Virus record (IMG/VR): IMGVR_UViG_3300025280_000163
Location: 1-24,364 of that record
Direction: 5' to 3' (one strand)
Length of the DNA stretch: 24,364 nucleotides
Origin: a virus
Part shown: positions 7,398 through 14,964 of the stretch, one piece after another
Layout: every line of letters starts with the position of its first letter
How positions within the stretch are numbered: position 1 is the stretch's first letter
Translations under genes and position numbers: made by a program
The notes under the pieces: generated by a model
The model's database searches: none
Told to the model about the DNA's origin: nothing
What the model saw: only the letters and a program-made list of their open reading frames with translations

Positions 7398-9259
7398 TAT
7401 CTTTTTCCGTCTGGTCTCATATCTATTCTAAAAGAACCTAGTCTCCATCCGTAACCAGTACCTGTACTTTCAAATCTAAGTATAGCTTGTCTTGTTCTTG
7501 CTCTTATAAAAGCTTGTTGTGTAGATGAATTAACACTGCTTGTTGTTAAAGTAGTTGGAGTATCTAATGGAAAATTTACACCTTTAACAGAAACAGATAA
7601 CGTATCATCCGTGCTAGTAGAATTTTTAAATTTTAAATCAGGTATTATTCTTGATAAAAACATAAAGTTTTCTCCATCTGGTTCTAAATCAAAATCAGAT
7701 GTTTCTATAAATGCTGTCATGGCACTGCCATCAGCATCATTTCCTATTTCTTGATCATATAAGTAATTAATATTACTACCTGTAGTTTTTTCTGTAGCTA
7801 CTGGATTATCTAAAGAAGGTGCTTCTATCCATGCTGTTCTTGTAAATGAATCTGTATTAGTTCCAATACTCCAAAGATTTTCTAAATAATTAAAAATTAC
7901 ATAACGATCTATTTCATTAGAGTTGGCAGAAGGATAAAACCAAATTATTTCATTTTTATCTACATTTGATGTTCCAAATACTTTGTAAGATTGTCCTAAA
8001 TTTATATCTGAAAATATATAATCTTGTACCGCACAAGGTAACGTACTAACACTTCCGGTATAAACGTAAAAACTACCCCTATCCATAAAAAAAACTTTAT
8101 TATCTGCATTTATAGCAGCATTAGGAGAAATCATAGATGGACCTTGAGCAATTTCACTAAATGTAAATATAAAAGGTGCTCCACTGTAACGCATACTTTG
8201 TATGTTTTTATCAGTCCATATAAGTATTTCTTGTCTAGTTTGCAATGCTCCTATTATAGTTGAACCAGACGATAATCTTTGCCCTCCTGCTGTATTAATA
8301 GAACTTGGTGTCCAATCAATAGAACTTTCTTGATCTGACCATCTAACAAATAAAGGATCAAGTGTTGTTGAACCTATTGGATTTGCACCAAAACATATAA
8401 TGTGTCTATCTATTTCAGATACCATTATTTGCAAAGCAGTTACGGGAGCACCACTTGCATTTGTTAAATCTGAAAATGCTACTGCCCTAGAACTTGTTCC
8501 TCCTGATTCATCCCAATAAAAAATACCACCTAACCTTATGCAACCAACTAAATCATCACCAAAATTATCTTGTGACCAATTTCTTAACTGACTTGTACTA
8601 TCAATATTAGAAGCAGAACCAAAAGTGCCTGCTCCCCATGTTTCAACACCCCAACCTGTTGACTTTACATAAGTATCAAGACCTACATTTATTTGATATG
8701 CTCCGTCTACTCCTGAACCTCCATTTCCCGAATCACTTGAATTTGCAGTAACGGTATTTCCGTCTGTATCTTTAGCCGTAAACGTATATGTATTTACAGA
8801 AGGAGTTGTTACTATTTCATATTCTTGATTTAAAACAGCAGCCGTTATTAAACCACCTAAAGTTGCTGCTCCTGAAATTGTTACAAAATCACCAATAATA
8901 GCTCCGTGACTAGAATCCGTAGCTGTTATTGTAGAAGAACCATCTGTAGCTGCAAAAGTAATGCCGTTAGTAGTAGTAGCTCTAATCGGAGTTACATCAT
9001 AAAAAGAATCTCCTTCTTTTACATACAATTTTAAATGCGTACCTAAACCTATGTAATCTGTTTGTTCTTTATCTCTCCAAGAGTGCATATTTCTGCACGT
9101 TCCTAAAAAAGTATTATTTGTATTTTTTTGCCAACCACCTATTTTTTCAGGTCTGCCACTACGAAATCTAATTTTATCAGAATTAAACCAACCACCTTCT
9201 TCTGCATAAGAAGTTCCTTCTTTATTTATTCCCGGTTTAAATACATATTTTTTTAACAT
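7397..9259 (-). CDS. Tail nozzle / stopper-like structural protein (P22 gp10 / T7 gp12 type)
   Basis: 620 residues from an ATG at 9259, overlapping the endolysin stop by one base. The chain is almost all beta, with many aromatic and Gly residues. The N-terminus (YAEEGGWFNSDKIRFRSGRP with IGGW) and C-terminus (YGWRLGSFRIDMRPDGKR) are typical of the beta-propeller proteins that form the distal tube of podovirus tails. Examples are P22 gp10 (packaged DNA stabilisation) and T7 gp12 (tail tubular protein B), both about 470-800 residues. An inserted Thr/Ser/Gly-rich domain spans about residues 95-185. The repeated blade-like segments include FYWDESGG, FVRWSDQESS, ILIWTDKNIQSM and KVFFMDRGSFYVY. The assignment rests on recognition and context; the family call is fairly secure, the precise homologue less so. 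Confidence 0.65.
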   Translation of the reverse strand: MLKKYVFKPGINKEGTSYAEEGGWFNSDKIRFRSGRPEKIGGWQKNTNNTFLGTCRNMHSWRDKEQTDYIGLGTHLKLYVKEGDSFYDVTPIRATTTNGITFAATDGSSTITATDSSHGAIIGDFVTISGAATLGGLITAAVLNQEYEIVTTPSVNTYTFTAKDTDGNTVTANSSDSGNGGSGVDGAYQINVGLDTYVKSTGWGVETWGAGTFGSASNIDSTSQLRNWSQDNFGDDLVGCIRLGGIFYWDESGGTSSRAVAFSDLTNASGAPVTALQIMVSEIDRHIICFGANPIGSTTLDPLFVRWSDQESSIDWTPSSINTAGGQRLSSGSTIIGALQTRQEILIWTDKNIQSMRYSGAPFIFTFSEIAQGPSMISPNAAINADNKVFFMDRGSFYVYTGSVSTLPCAVQDYIFSDINLGQSYKVFGTSNVDKNEIIWFYPSANSNEIDRYVIFNYLENLWSIGTNTDSFTRTAWIEAPSLDNPVATEKTTGSNINYLYDQEIGNDADGSAMTAFIETSDFDLEPDGENFMFLSRIIPDLKFKNSTSTDDTLSVSVKGVNFPLDTPTTLTTSSVNSSTQQAFIRARTRQAILRFESTGTGYGWRLGSFRIDMRPDGKR

Positions 9260-9702
9260 TAGTTTTCTAAAACTCGTTGTTTTAATCTTTCAGCTCTATC
9301 ACCTACTTGTGTAGCCCATTTGCTATCCATCATTTCTTTTGCAGCTGTTTCAAAATCATTATCTTCCATAGCAGCAAGAAATTTTTTAAATTTACTTAAT
9401 CTTGGATAACCTAAGTTAAAACACATATTTACCATTACTCGTTGTTTATTGTCATTTAAACCTTTCCACCAATGCAAATTACGATCTAATTCATTACAAA
9501 CTATATCTATATCATTATTTAAACAACTTTTAATTCTTTCTTCAGAAACAGGTGTTCCTATTGGTTGATTAATTTCAGGATCACTATCTAAAACTAAATG
9601 ACCAACGCCTAATGTAAGATATCCAAGATGATCTTCATAAGTTTCTTTTTTATATCCTTCGTCAAGAATAAGTTCTTGAATTAATTTATTTCTATCCATC
9701 AT
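9259..9702 (-). CDS. Endolysin, T4-lysozyme-type muramidase (GH24)
   Basis: 147 residues that hydrolyse the beta-1,4 bond between MurNAc and GlcNAc in peptidoglycan. The catalytic triad spacing of T4 lysozyme (Glu11-x8-Asp20-x5-Thr26) is matched exactly by Glu15, Asp24 and Thr30 in DEGYKKETYEDHLGYLTLGV. The second lobe shows NMCFNLGYPRLSKFKKFLAA and W-ATQVGDRAERLKQR, typical of the family, and the length is close to T4 lysozyme (164). There is no signal peptide or signal-anchor, so release to the cell wall would depend on a holin. The start is one of two adjacent ATGs (9702 or 9699) with no good ribosome-binding site. It follows a 76-base structured gap and the spanin genes, completing the lysis cassette. 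Confidence 0.92.
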   Translation of the reverse strand: MMDRNKLIQELILDEGYKKETYEDHLGYLTLGVGHLVLDSDPEINQPIGTPVSEERIKSCLNNDIDIVCNELDRNLHWWKGLNDNKQRVMVNMCFNLGYPRLSKFKKFLAAMEDNDFETAAKEMMDSKWATQVGDRAERLKQRVLEN

Positions 9703-9778
9703 ATTATTATATATTGATTAAACCTTCCCCTACTAAAAAAGAACAGGAGCAGACTTGCTCTAAATTAATAGGGGTCGG
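9703..9778 (-). other. Longest intergenic gap; nested inverted repeats before endolysin
   Basis: This is the longest gene-free stretch in the window. On the minus strand it holds an outer inverted repeat CCCCTA/TAGGGG (9769-9774 with 9727-9732) enclosing an inner hairpin GAGCA-AGTC-TGCTC (9747-9760). A short T-run follows the inner hairpin at 9735-9740 (read on the minus strand). The last bases before the endolysin ATG are AT-only and include TATAAT, but I see no convincing -35 element and no ribosome-binding site at normal distance; GGGGAAGG is about 20 bases upstream. It may be a weak terminator, a translational control element or a late promoter. Confidence 0.35.
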
Positions 9779-10147
9779 CTATTCTTCTTTTTCTTCTTCT
9801 TTATCATAATTTCGATAAAATTTAACTATTCCCAGTATTTCTGTGATGTATCTAGTGATATCTGCCATGTCCATACTTAAATGTTCGTATTCTTTGCTGG
9901 ACAGTGTATAAAATGCCCTTCTTGGTGCTTCATTTTTTTCTAAATTGTCTAAATATAACTGCATACTGTCTGGCGTAAGTATTTCCCAATCTACAGGGTC
10001 CATTTGTACTTCCATTGGCAAAGGTGGATGGTACATCGGTTGTTGTTTAGCAATAGTGGTAACAGAAACAGGCTTAACCTTATCTCCCATTAGAGAACAG
10101 CCTGAAGCTATTAAAGCTACGCTAACTATTAGTATTATCTTTTTCAT
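9779..10147 (-). CDS. o-spanin, outer-membrane lipoprotein (Rz1-like)
   Basis: 122 residues from the ATG at 10147; an adjacent in-frame TTG at 10150 would add one residue. The N-terminus is a lipoprotein signal: MKKIILIVSVALIASGCS with lipobox I-A-S-G-Cys17, so the mature protein should be lipid-anchored by Cys17 in the outer membrane. A Pro-rich patch (YHPPLPMEVQMDPVDW, about 39-54) follows, as in Rz1-type proteins. It ends in an acidic Glu/Lys tail. The start lies inside the preceding i-spanin gene (26-base overlap), the classic Rz/Rz1 arrangement. Together the pair would span the periplasm and fuse inner and outer membranes at the end of lysis. It is longer than lambda Rz1 and has extra C-terminal helix. 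Confidence 0.8.
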   Translation of the reverse strand: MKKIILIVSVALIASGCSLMGDKVKPVSVTTIAKQQPMYHPPLPMEVQMDPVDWEILTPDSMQLYLDNLEKNEAPRRAFYTLSSKEYEHLSMDMADITRYITEILGIVKFYRNYDKEEEKEE

Positions 10148-10523
10148 CAAATTGATTTGGGTCGGTTAATTTTTCTAAGTTTTCTAAAACTCGTTTAGAA
10201 GCCCTATTTATTTTGCCTTGCATAAGTTCTGGTTTTGCTAACGTCAATTCATCTAGGTCATGTTTAGCAAATGTTTTTCTTAATTTATTAACATTACGCA
10301 TCGCTTCTTGTTTTTCTTTTTCTAAAGAAGCCATAAGAGTTTGTGCTTTTTTTTGGTTGTTTAAAGCAGTTTCAATAGCTTCATTTTGTTCTTGAATTTT
10401 GGTTTCTAAGACAAGTTGATTGCCTTTTAACGTACCTATATTATCTTGTAATCTATCAATATACCAAGCTGAACTTGCTATGGTAGCAAGTAATAGTCCA
10501 CCCATTATTAAACCTATTTTCAT
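10122..10523 (-). CDS. i-spanin, inner-membrane coiled-coil protein (Rz-like)
   Basis: 133 residues from an ATG at 10523, two bases after the upstream stop. An N-terminal membrane helix (about 2-21, IGLIMGGLLLATIASSAWYI) is followed by a long coiled coil (about 24-95) rich in Gln, Lys, Glu and Leu, and a C-terminal part with PNQFDEKDNTNS. This is the layout of class-I i-spanins: anchored in the inner membrane with the coiled coil in the periplasm. The lipoprotein gene starts within its last codons, supporting the assignment. The pair is thought to act after the endolysin has degraded peptidoglycan. Confidence 0.8.
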   Translation of the reverse strand: MKIGLIMGGLLLATIASSAWYIDRLQDNIGTLKGNQLVLETKIQEQNEAIETALNNQKKAQTLMASLEKEKQEAMRNVNKLRKTFAKHDLDELTLAKPELMQGKINRASKRVLENLEKLTDPNQFDEKDNTNS

Positions 10524-10525
10524 GG

Positions 10526-10885
10526 TTAATTTGCTAAAGGATTTTTATTGTTATTTTCTAACTTTTCAATATCAGCGAGTATTCTTTCTACGTCGTTAGT
10601 TAAACTAGCAATAGATGCTTTCATATTAGAAAGTTTATCGTTGTTATCAGGAATCTCTATACCATCAATTTCTTTTTCTAAATACTCTACTGCGGTTTCA
10701 ATAGTTGCAAACCTTTGTTCTATAACTTGTTGAGCATCTTCCGTTTCACCTAAACCGCCTATTTTCTTTTCCAAGTTTTCCAGTCTATTAACATAACCTG
10801 CACCTGCATAACCAAATCCTGCTAGAGTGCTTACAATAGTTGCTAAAGCTATTAATTGCCCTGCTTTTGATTTAAACCATTCCAT
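10526..10885 (-). CDS. Membrane-anchored coiled-coil protein in lysis cassette
   Basis: 119 residues from an ATG at 10885 with AGGAG about six bases upstream. Residues ~9-31 (GQLIALATIVSTLAGFGYAGAGY) form a single Gly/Ala-rich membrane helix after a short basic N-terminus (MEWFKSKAG). Residues 32-115 are heptad-like, with repeated NxLEKxIxxL patterns. It is directly upstream of the spanin pair. Single-helix proteins of this kind could be a holin partner, an antiholin or a third envelope-spanning coiled-coil component. I cannot choose between these from sequence alone. Confidence 0.55.
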   Translation of the reverse strand: MEWFKSKAGQLIALATIVSTLAGFGYAGAGYVNRLENLEKKIGGLGETEDAQQVIEQRFATIETAVEYLEKEIDGIEIPDNNDKLSNMKASIASLTNDVERILADIEKLENNNKNPLAN

Positions 10886-10894
10886 ATTTTTCTC

Positions 10895-13366
10895 CTATAA
10901 ATTAGGTTGTTGATTAATTAAACTTTGCATTGTATTAATGTTTGTTCTTGCTAATCCATAAAACGCTTCTATATTATCTGAAATTGTGACATCTTCATAG
11001 ATTGCCTTTGGCTCATACCAAGTTTTTTGTTGTGGAATTTGTACTTCTTTATAAGCATCAAAACCTGAAACATAACCCATAAAAGCTACTAAAGTAGACT
11101 GATCTCCGTATTCTCCTGTTTCTTCTTGGGTAGTTTGTCCTGCTTCTTGTTGTTCTTTTATATTATCAGCAATTATTTGATCTGCTATTTGATCTGCTTC
11201 CGATGCGGTCATTACACCTCCGACAGCAGTATCAATTTCACCTTGCATATCGGTTACTTGCACATCTGCCATAACTACTTGTGGAGTTGAATCAAATATT
11301 GGCATAGGAGTTATTACTGTAGTCACATTACTTACTGTCTGAGTGCTTCCGCCTGTTCCGCTAGTTGAACTCATATCCTGACTTAAACTTAAAACTGTAT
11401 TGGTTTGAACTTGTGCCGTTTGTATTTGATCTGAAATACTAGGAGAACTGCTGGTAGAAAATCCACCCCCTGAAGCTGCACTGGCTACTGCTGTTGTGGT
11501 TGTATTACCTGCGGTACTGCTAACAACAGAACTTCCGCTAGTGGTTGTGCTATTTGATCCACCTGCGCTAGTGCCCCAACTTGATCCACGAGTCGATGTA
11601 CGAGCCGTAGTACCTGAAACACTATTAGTAGCTGTTTGAATAGTGCTGGCTACTACGCTTAGTTGAGTAGCAGTGATTCCACCACTTCTTTCTTCTCTTT
11701 CTTCTAATATCTCTTCTTCTGCTTCAGCTAATCTTTCTTCTTCTATTTCTTCAAAAAGTTCTTCTACCACTTCTTCTTCAAATATTTCTTCTTCTAATAC
11801 TTCTTCTACTTCTTCTATAGTTTCTTCTTCAGCCAGTAATTCTTCTTCTATTCTTTCTTCCTCTATTTGTTCCAGTTCTTCTTCGTACCATTCATCAAGT
11901 TCTTCAACGCTTTCAAATTCTATGTAAGTATCTAAATCCTCGTAGTCCTCTACCAATACAGTTTCATGGAGAATAAAATCTTCTATAAGTTCTTCACTGG
12001 TATCAAAAGGCAAAGGATCGTATTCAATTTCATCGTAAGAAACTAAATAAAGTTCTTCTTCTGCCCATGTTGTTTCTTGTTCTAAATCATATACATCCAT
12101 ACCATCGTCAATGGCTGTCCAATAGTCTTCTTCATTCACAGTTCCGTATTCAATGAAACCATCATTAGAAAACTCTACATCGTTTCCGTACCATTCATCT
12201 ACTTGTTCTTGACCAAACTGCTCTATGTCAAGTGCGTACCAATCTGCATCGGTAAAGTCTATGCAGTTATTTTCGTAACAAGGATCATCTGAGTTTAACC
12301 ACTCATTGTATTCTTCGTCATACCACATATCATCTTGGGTATATCCATAGTCTGTCTCTTCTACATAATAAGCAACAGAGGCTTCTTGTGTGTAACCTGC
12401 ACAAGAGGGGGAGTATTGAGGATCATCTTCGCATTGTTGATCATCATAAGCACTCCAATAAGAAGGACACTCCTGACTGTAAAGCTGAGTTATATTACAT
12501 TGTTGCGTTAAAAAAGCTGCTGTATAACCAGTACAATCCTCATCATATAAAGAATTTAATGCACATTGTTGAGCCAGATAAGCTGCTGCATAACCAGAAC
12601 AGTTAACTGAAGTCAAAGGAGTAGTTGCACATAATGCTTGATTAGTGCCATCACCGTATAAAGAACCACCACCTTCAAGTAAAGTATTGCTGGCTGTATT
12701 ATTCCAATTAGTGTTAACACATGTACCTGCTACGTTAGTTGTGCCTGTGCTACATTCATCGTGAAAAAGATATGTATAAGTTTGTGAGGCACTACCTTGT
12801 TCTCCTATTAAAACATCATGGTTAATGATCTCAAGTTCGCCATAGCGAAACTCATAAGTATTATTAGGGTATAACCAGACTTCAAAACTGTTATCGGAAT
12901 TAGCACGATTGTACTCCCTCATGTTATACCAACCAAAAATAGTATAATCATCAAAGGCTTTGGCTCTCATAGCTGAACCATTATCTTTTATTAGATCGGT
13001 CCAAAAAGGGTAAAGAGTGTAGGTTACTTCTGGTAATGGGTCTGGTGTGTAGTCATTGCAGTAAGCACCACTTGTTTTAAAGTGCAGACAACCATTAGTT
13101 GCCATTCTAGCTTGAGTAAAGGGCTGTCCATAAAAATCAAAAGTAAACCCTATATTAAATGCTCCAGATACTGCATCGTCATTTGAACCTAATCCTGTTG
13201 AACCTGTTGTGTTAGTTTGTAAATCGTATAAAGATTGGTTAGCTTCATAAATGTAATCGGCTTTGGCATTAAAAGATAAAAATAAAACTGTAATTCCTAA
13301 AATTACCATACTTAATACAACAAACCATTCTGCTTTATATTCTGGGTCTGGTTTTTTAGCCCACAT
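10895..13366 (-). CDS. Exported multidomain protein with nidogen-like domain
   Basis: 823 residues from an ATG at 13366, overlapping the upstream gene by 11 bases. A long n-region and hydrophobic helix (about 14-32) end in Ala-Lys-Ala (34-36), a signal-peptidase-I-like site, so the protein is probably exported or anchored. Residues ~37-205 resemble a nidogen-type beta domain: GFTFDFYG, MATNGCLHF, YPFWTDL and FEVWLYPNNTYEFRYG. Then come four 22-residue Cys repeats (246-333), an acidic aromatic Asp/Glu/Tyr region (334-483), a Glu-rich helix (484-559), a Ser/Thr/Gly linker and a C-terminal domain (about 680-823) with ITPMPIFDSTPQVVMADV and KTWYEPKAIYEDV. Proteins of similar architecture occur in uncultured marine phages, but I know of no assigned function. 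Its place between holin and spanin genes suggests envelope or cell-surface action. Confidence 0.6.
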   Translation of the reverse strand: MWAKKPDPEYKAEWFVVLSMVILGITVLFLSFNAKADYIYEANQSLYDLQTNTTGSTGLGSNDDAVSGAFNIGFTFDFYGQPFTQARMATNGCLHFKTSGAYCNDYTPDPLPEVTYTLYPFWTDLIKDNGSAMRAKAFDDYTIFGWYNMREYNRANSDNSFEVWLYPNNTYEFRYGELEIINHDVLIGEQGSASQTYTYLFHDECSTGTTNVAGTCVNTNWNNTASNTLLEGGGSLYGDGTNQALCATTPLTSVNCSGYAAAYLAQQCALNSLYDEDCTGYTAAFLTQQCNITQLYSQECPSYWSAYDDQQCEDDPQYSPSCAGYTQEASVAYYVEETDYGYTQDDMWYDEEYNEWLNSDDPCYENNCIDFTDADWYALDIEQFGQEQVDEWYGNDVEFSNDGFIEYGTVNEEDYWTAIDDGMDVYDLEQETTWAEEELYLVSYDEIEYDPLPFDTSEELIEDFILHETVLVEDYEDLDTYIEFESVEELDEWYEEELEQIEEERIEEELLAEEETIEEVEEVLEEEIFEEEVVEELFEEIEEERLAEAEEEILEEREERSGGITATQLSVVASTIQTATNSVSGTTARTSTRGSSWGTSAGGSNSTTTSGSSVVSSTAGNTTTTAVASAASGGGFSTSSSPSISDQIQTAQVQTNTVLSLSQDMSSTSGTGGSTQTVSNVTTVITPMPIFDSTPQVVMADVQVTDMQGEIDTAVGGVMTASEADQIADQIIADNIKEQQEAGQTTQEETGEYGDQSTLVAFMGYVSGFDAYKEVQIPQQKTWYEPKAIYEDVTISDNIEAFYGLARTNINTMQSLINQQPNL
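11690..11917. repeat. Glu-rich low-complexity tract in the 823-residue protein
   Basis: About 76 codons dominated by GAA/GAG (plus strand TTC/CTT repeats) encode residues ~484-559, rich in Glu with regularly placed Ile, Leu and Val. This predicts a long single alpha helix or coiled coil. The complementary plus-strand frame is a Ser-rich shadow. Confidence 0.75.
12368..12631 (-). repeat. Four 22-residue Cys-pair repeats
   Basis: Cys residues 246, 268, 290 and 312 are exactly 22 residues apart. Each is followed ten residues later by Cys 256, 278, 300 and 322. Most units read C-x9-C-x-G/S-Y-x-x-A. The strict period implies tandem modules, perhaps each with one disulfide, which would need an oxidising compartment such as the periplasm. 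Confidence 0.85.
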
Positions 13367-14564
13367 TATTCCATTCTTTTTTACATTGCTTTGTGGTCTT
13401 AGTGCTTTTCGTTAAAACTTTTCTTACTCCACTTACAACATCTTTGTTGTAGTTTGTATCATTAGGGTTTAGTCCTTTTTTACATTGTTTAATCCAGTCA
13501 GATTTGTATTCTTTAGCGTCTGGTCTTTTGGAAGGATTAGATTTCCAACCATTTGCAGCCTCTTTGCCTATTTTACCCATGTAAGGGCAGGGAGTGCCTG
13601 CCATTTCCATTGCTTGAAACACTCTTTTGTCTTGGCAAAGCACAGAAACTGCTGCAACTTTCATACCCATATCATAGATATATTTACTTAACTTTAACCT
13701 TTCACAATTTTGATCTGTAACTGTTCTGCCACCAGATATACCAAACACTTGTCCTTGAAATGCTCCTGACCGCCCTACGGTACATAAGTCTTGTGAATAA
13801 GACATAATACTTGGTGCGATTGCAGAAGCTGGTGGAGCTTTAGTTTCTATTTCCTGCTTAATTGTTTGTGTGGTATTGGATTCATTGATGTTCCTATTGG
13901 TATTGTCGCTAACGCTGTTGTTGTTATTCGTGTTCGTGTTATCCGTTTCTACCTTTGAATCACTTGTAGATTGATTCACATTAGTATTGGTATTGGTATT
14001 AGTATTGTCCGAAGTGCTGGTGTTGTTATTCGTATTAGTGTTGTTATTCGTACTGGTACTGGTGTTGTTATTCGTATTATTTGTTGTACTCGTACTATTA
14101 GAATCTACTGTACTGTTGACTGTACTGTTACTGGTGTTGGTATTTACATTAGTATTAGTCGCTGTTGAATTATTCGTGTTCGTATTAGTAGCAGTCGAAG
14201 TATTGTTGTTTGTATTGGTTGCGGAACTGGTGTTTACGTTAGTGTTATTACTGGTATTCGTGTTGACGTTAGTGTTGGCATTTGTATTTGTTGCTGTTGT
14301 CGTTGTCGTGTTAGTGTTGACATTAGTATTGGCATTCGTGTTATTTGCTGTACTGGTAGTCGTTGTGGTATTGGTATTGGTGTTTGTATTAGTATTCGTA
14401 TTAACGTTAGTATTGCTGGTTGTGGTGTTGTTAGTTGTGTCTAACGAATTTTGCTCACAATATTGAGTTCCAGCAGTACAATCTGGGTTTTCAGGTTCAT
14501 TATCTGCTGCCCCTAAAAACCCTATAAAAAGCAAAACCGCTGTAAAAGTTATTTTTTTTTTCAT
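13356..14564 (-). CDS. Exported protein with Asn/Thr repeat linker and Cys-containing C-domain
   Basis: 402 residues from an ATG at 14564 (TAATG overlap with the holin-like gene). MKKKITFTAVLLFIGFLGAAD is a clear signal peptide, with likely cleavage after Ala20. A short segment has Cys29 and Cys36. Residues ~43-235 are almost pure Asn/Thr with Ser and Val (NTNVNTNTN units). The C-terminal domain (about 243-402) begins ASAIAPSIMSYSQDLC and contains VLCQDKRVFQAMEMAGTPCP, with several Cys that could form disulfides. I have seen this C-domain in uncultured marine phage genomes, usually near a nidogen-like protein, but no function is known to me. The Asn/Thr linker resembles flexible stalks. The gene overlaps the next exported protein by 11 bases, suggesting coordinated synthesis. 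Confidence 0.6.
   Translation of the reverse strand: MKKKITFTAVLLFIGFLGAADNEPENPDCTAGTQYCEQNSLDTTNNTTTSNTNVNTNTNTNTNTNTTTTTSTANNTNANTNVNTNTTTTTATNTNANTNVNTNTSNNTNVNTSSATNTNNNTSTATNTNTNNSTATNTNVNTNTSNSTVNSTVDSNSTSTTNNTNNNTSTSTNNNTNTNNNTSTSDNTNTNTNTNVNQSTSDSKVETDNTNTNNNNSVSDNTNRNINESNTTQTIKQEIETKAPPASAIAPSIMSYSQDLCTVGRSGAFQGQVFGISGGRTVTDQNCERLKLSKYIYDMGMKVAAVSVLCQDKRVFQAMEMAGTPCPYMGKIGKEAANGWKSNPSKRPDAKEYKSDWIKQCKKGLNPNDTNYNKDVVSGVRKVLTKSTKTTKQCKKEWNNVG
13860..14438. repeat. Asn/Thr-encoding degenerate tandem repeat
   Basis: About 190 codons of AAT/AAC and ACT/ACG (GTATTG, GTGTTC and ATTAGT units on the plus strand) form a degenerate repeat with a base unit of six bases and longer units of 12-30 bases. 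Codon choice varies between copies, so protein composition seems conserved rather than DNA sequence. The hydrophobic Leu/Val plus-strand frame here is a shadow. Confidence 0.8.
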
Positions 14565-14950
14565 TATTTATCTTCGCCTTTAAAAGACTTACTTGACCCT
14601 GAAGTACCTGCGTATAGACCAAACCACGCTGCACCTGCACCTACCACAATAGAAATTAATCCTGATTGCTCAAAACTGGGTGATTCTAAATCCATGAACC
14701 AAAAGGTAGTAAAGTACAGTAAGTACATATAAACGCTTAAAAAAGCTCTTGGAAATATACGCCAACTGTCTACAGCTTGTGCCAAAAATATCCACTTTTG
14801 ATGCGGATTTTTAGTTCCTTCATCTTCTAATTCCCTTATTCTGTCTTTTAAAGTAGATTGTTCTTGCAACAAAGCCATAAACTTACTGAGGTCAATTTCA
14901 ACCTCATTTCTGTCCATGTCTCCACCAAATCTACCTGAACCATCATTCAT
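14564..14950 (-). CDS. Putative holin, two membrane helices
   Basis: 128 residues from an ATG at 14950 with AAAGGAG about seven bases upstream. A charged N-terminal coiled coil (about 13-45, LSKFMALLQEQSTLKDRIRE) is followed by two membrane helices: about 68-87 (RAFLSVYMYLLYFTTFWFM) and 96-114 (SGLISIVVGAGAAWFGLYAG). The tail is hydrophilic, with Ser, Lys and Asp. The AGAAWFGLY ending is one I recognise from holin-annotated proteins of marine phages. A holin would form the inner-membrane lesions that let the cytoplasmic endolysin reach the wall. It precedes two exported proteins, a membrane coiled-coil protein, spanins and the endolysin, which fits a lysis block. Other small membrane proteins at 16541-16890 compete for the holin role. 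Confidence 0.65.
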   Translation of the reverse strand: MNDGSGRFGGDMDRNEVEIDLSKFMALLQEQSTLKDRIRELEDEGTKNPHQKWIFLAQAVDSWRIFPRAFLSVYMYLLYFTTFWFMDLESPSFEQSGLISIVVGAGAAWFGLYAGTSGSSKSFKGEDK

Positions 14951-14964
14951 TTTTTTCTCCTTTA

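Noticed and set aside
11673-11927. Plus-strand Ser-rich frame of 84 residues
   Set aside because: Complement of the Glu-rich tract; composition is explained by GAA/GAG codons on the other strand.
13987-14466. Plus-strand frame of 159 residues made of Leu, Val and Phe, like a membrane protein
   Set aside because: It is the complement of the Asn/Thr repeat linker (AAT/ACN codons read backwards give Val/Leu). It has no ribosome-binding site and lies opposite to every other gene.
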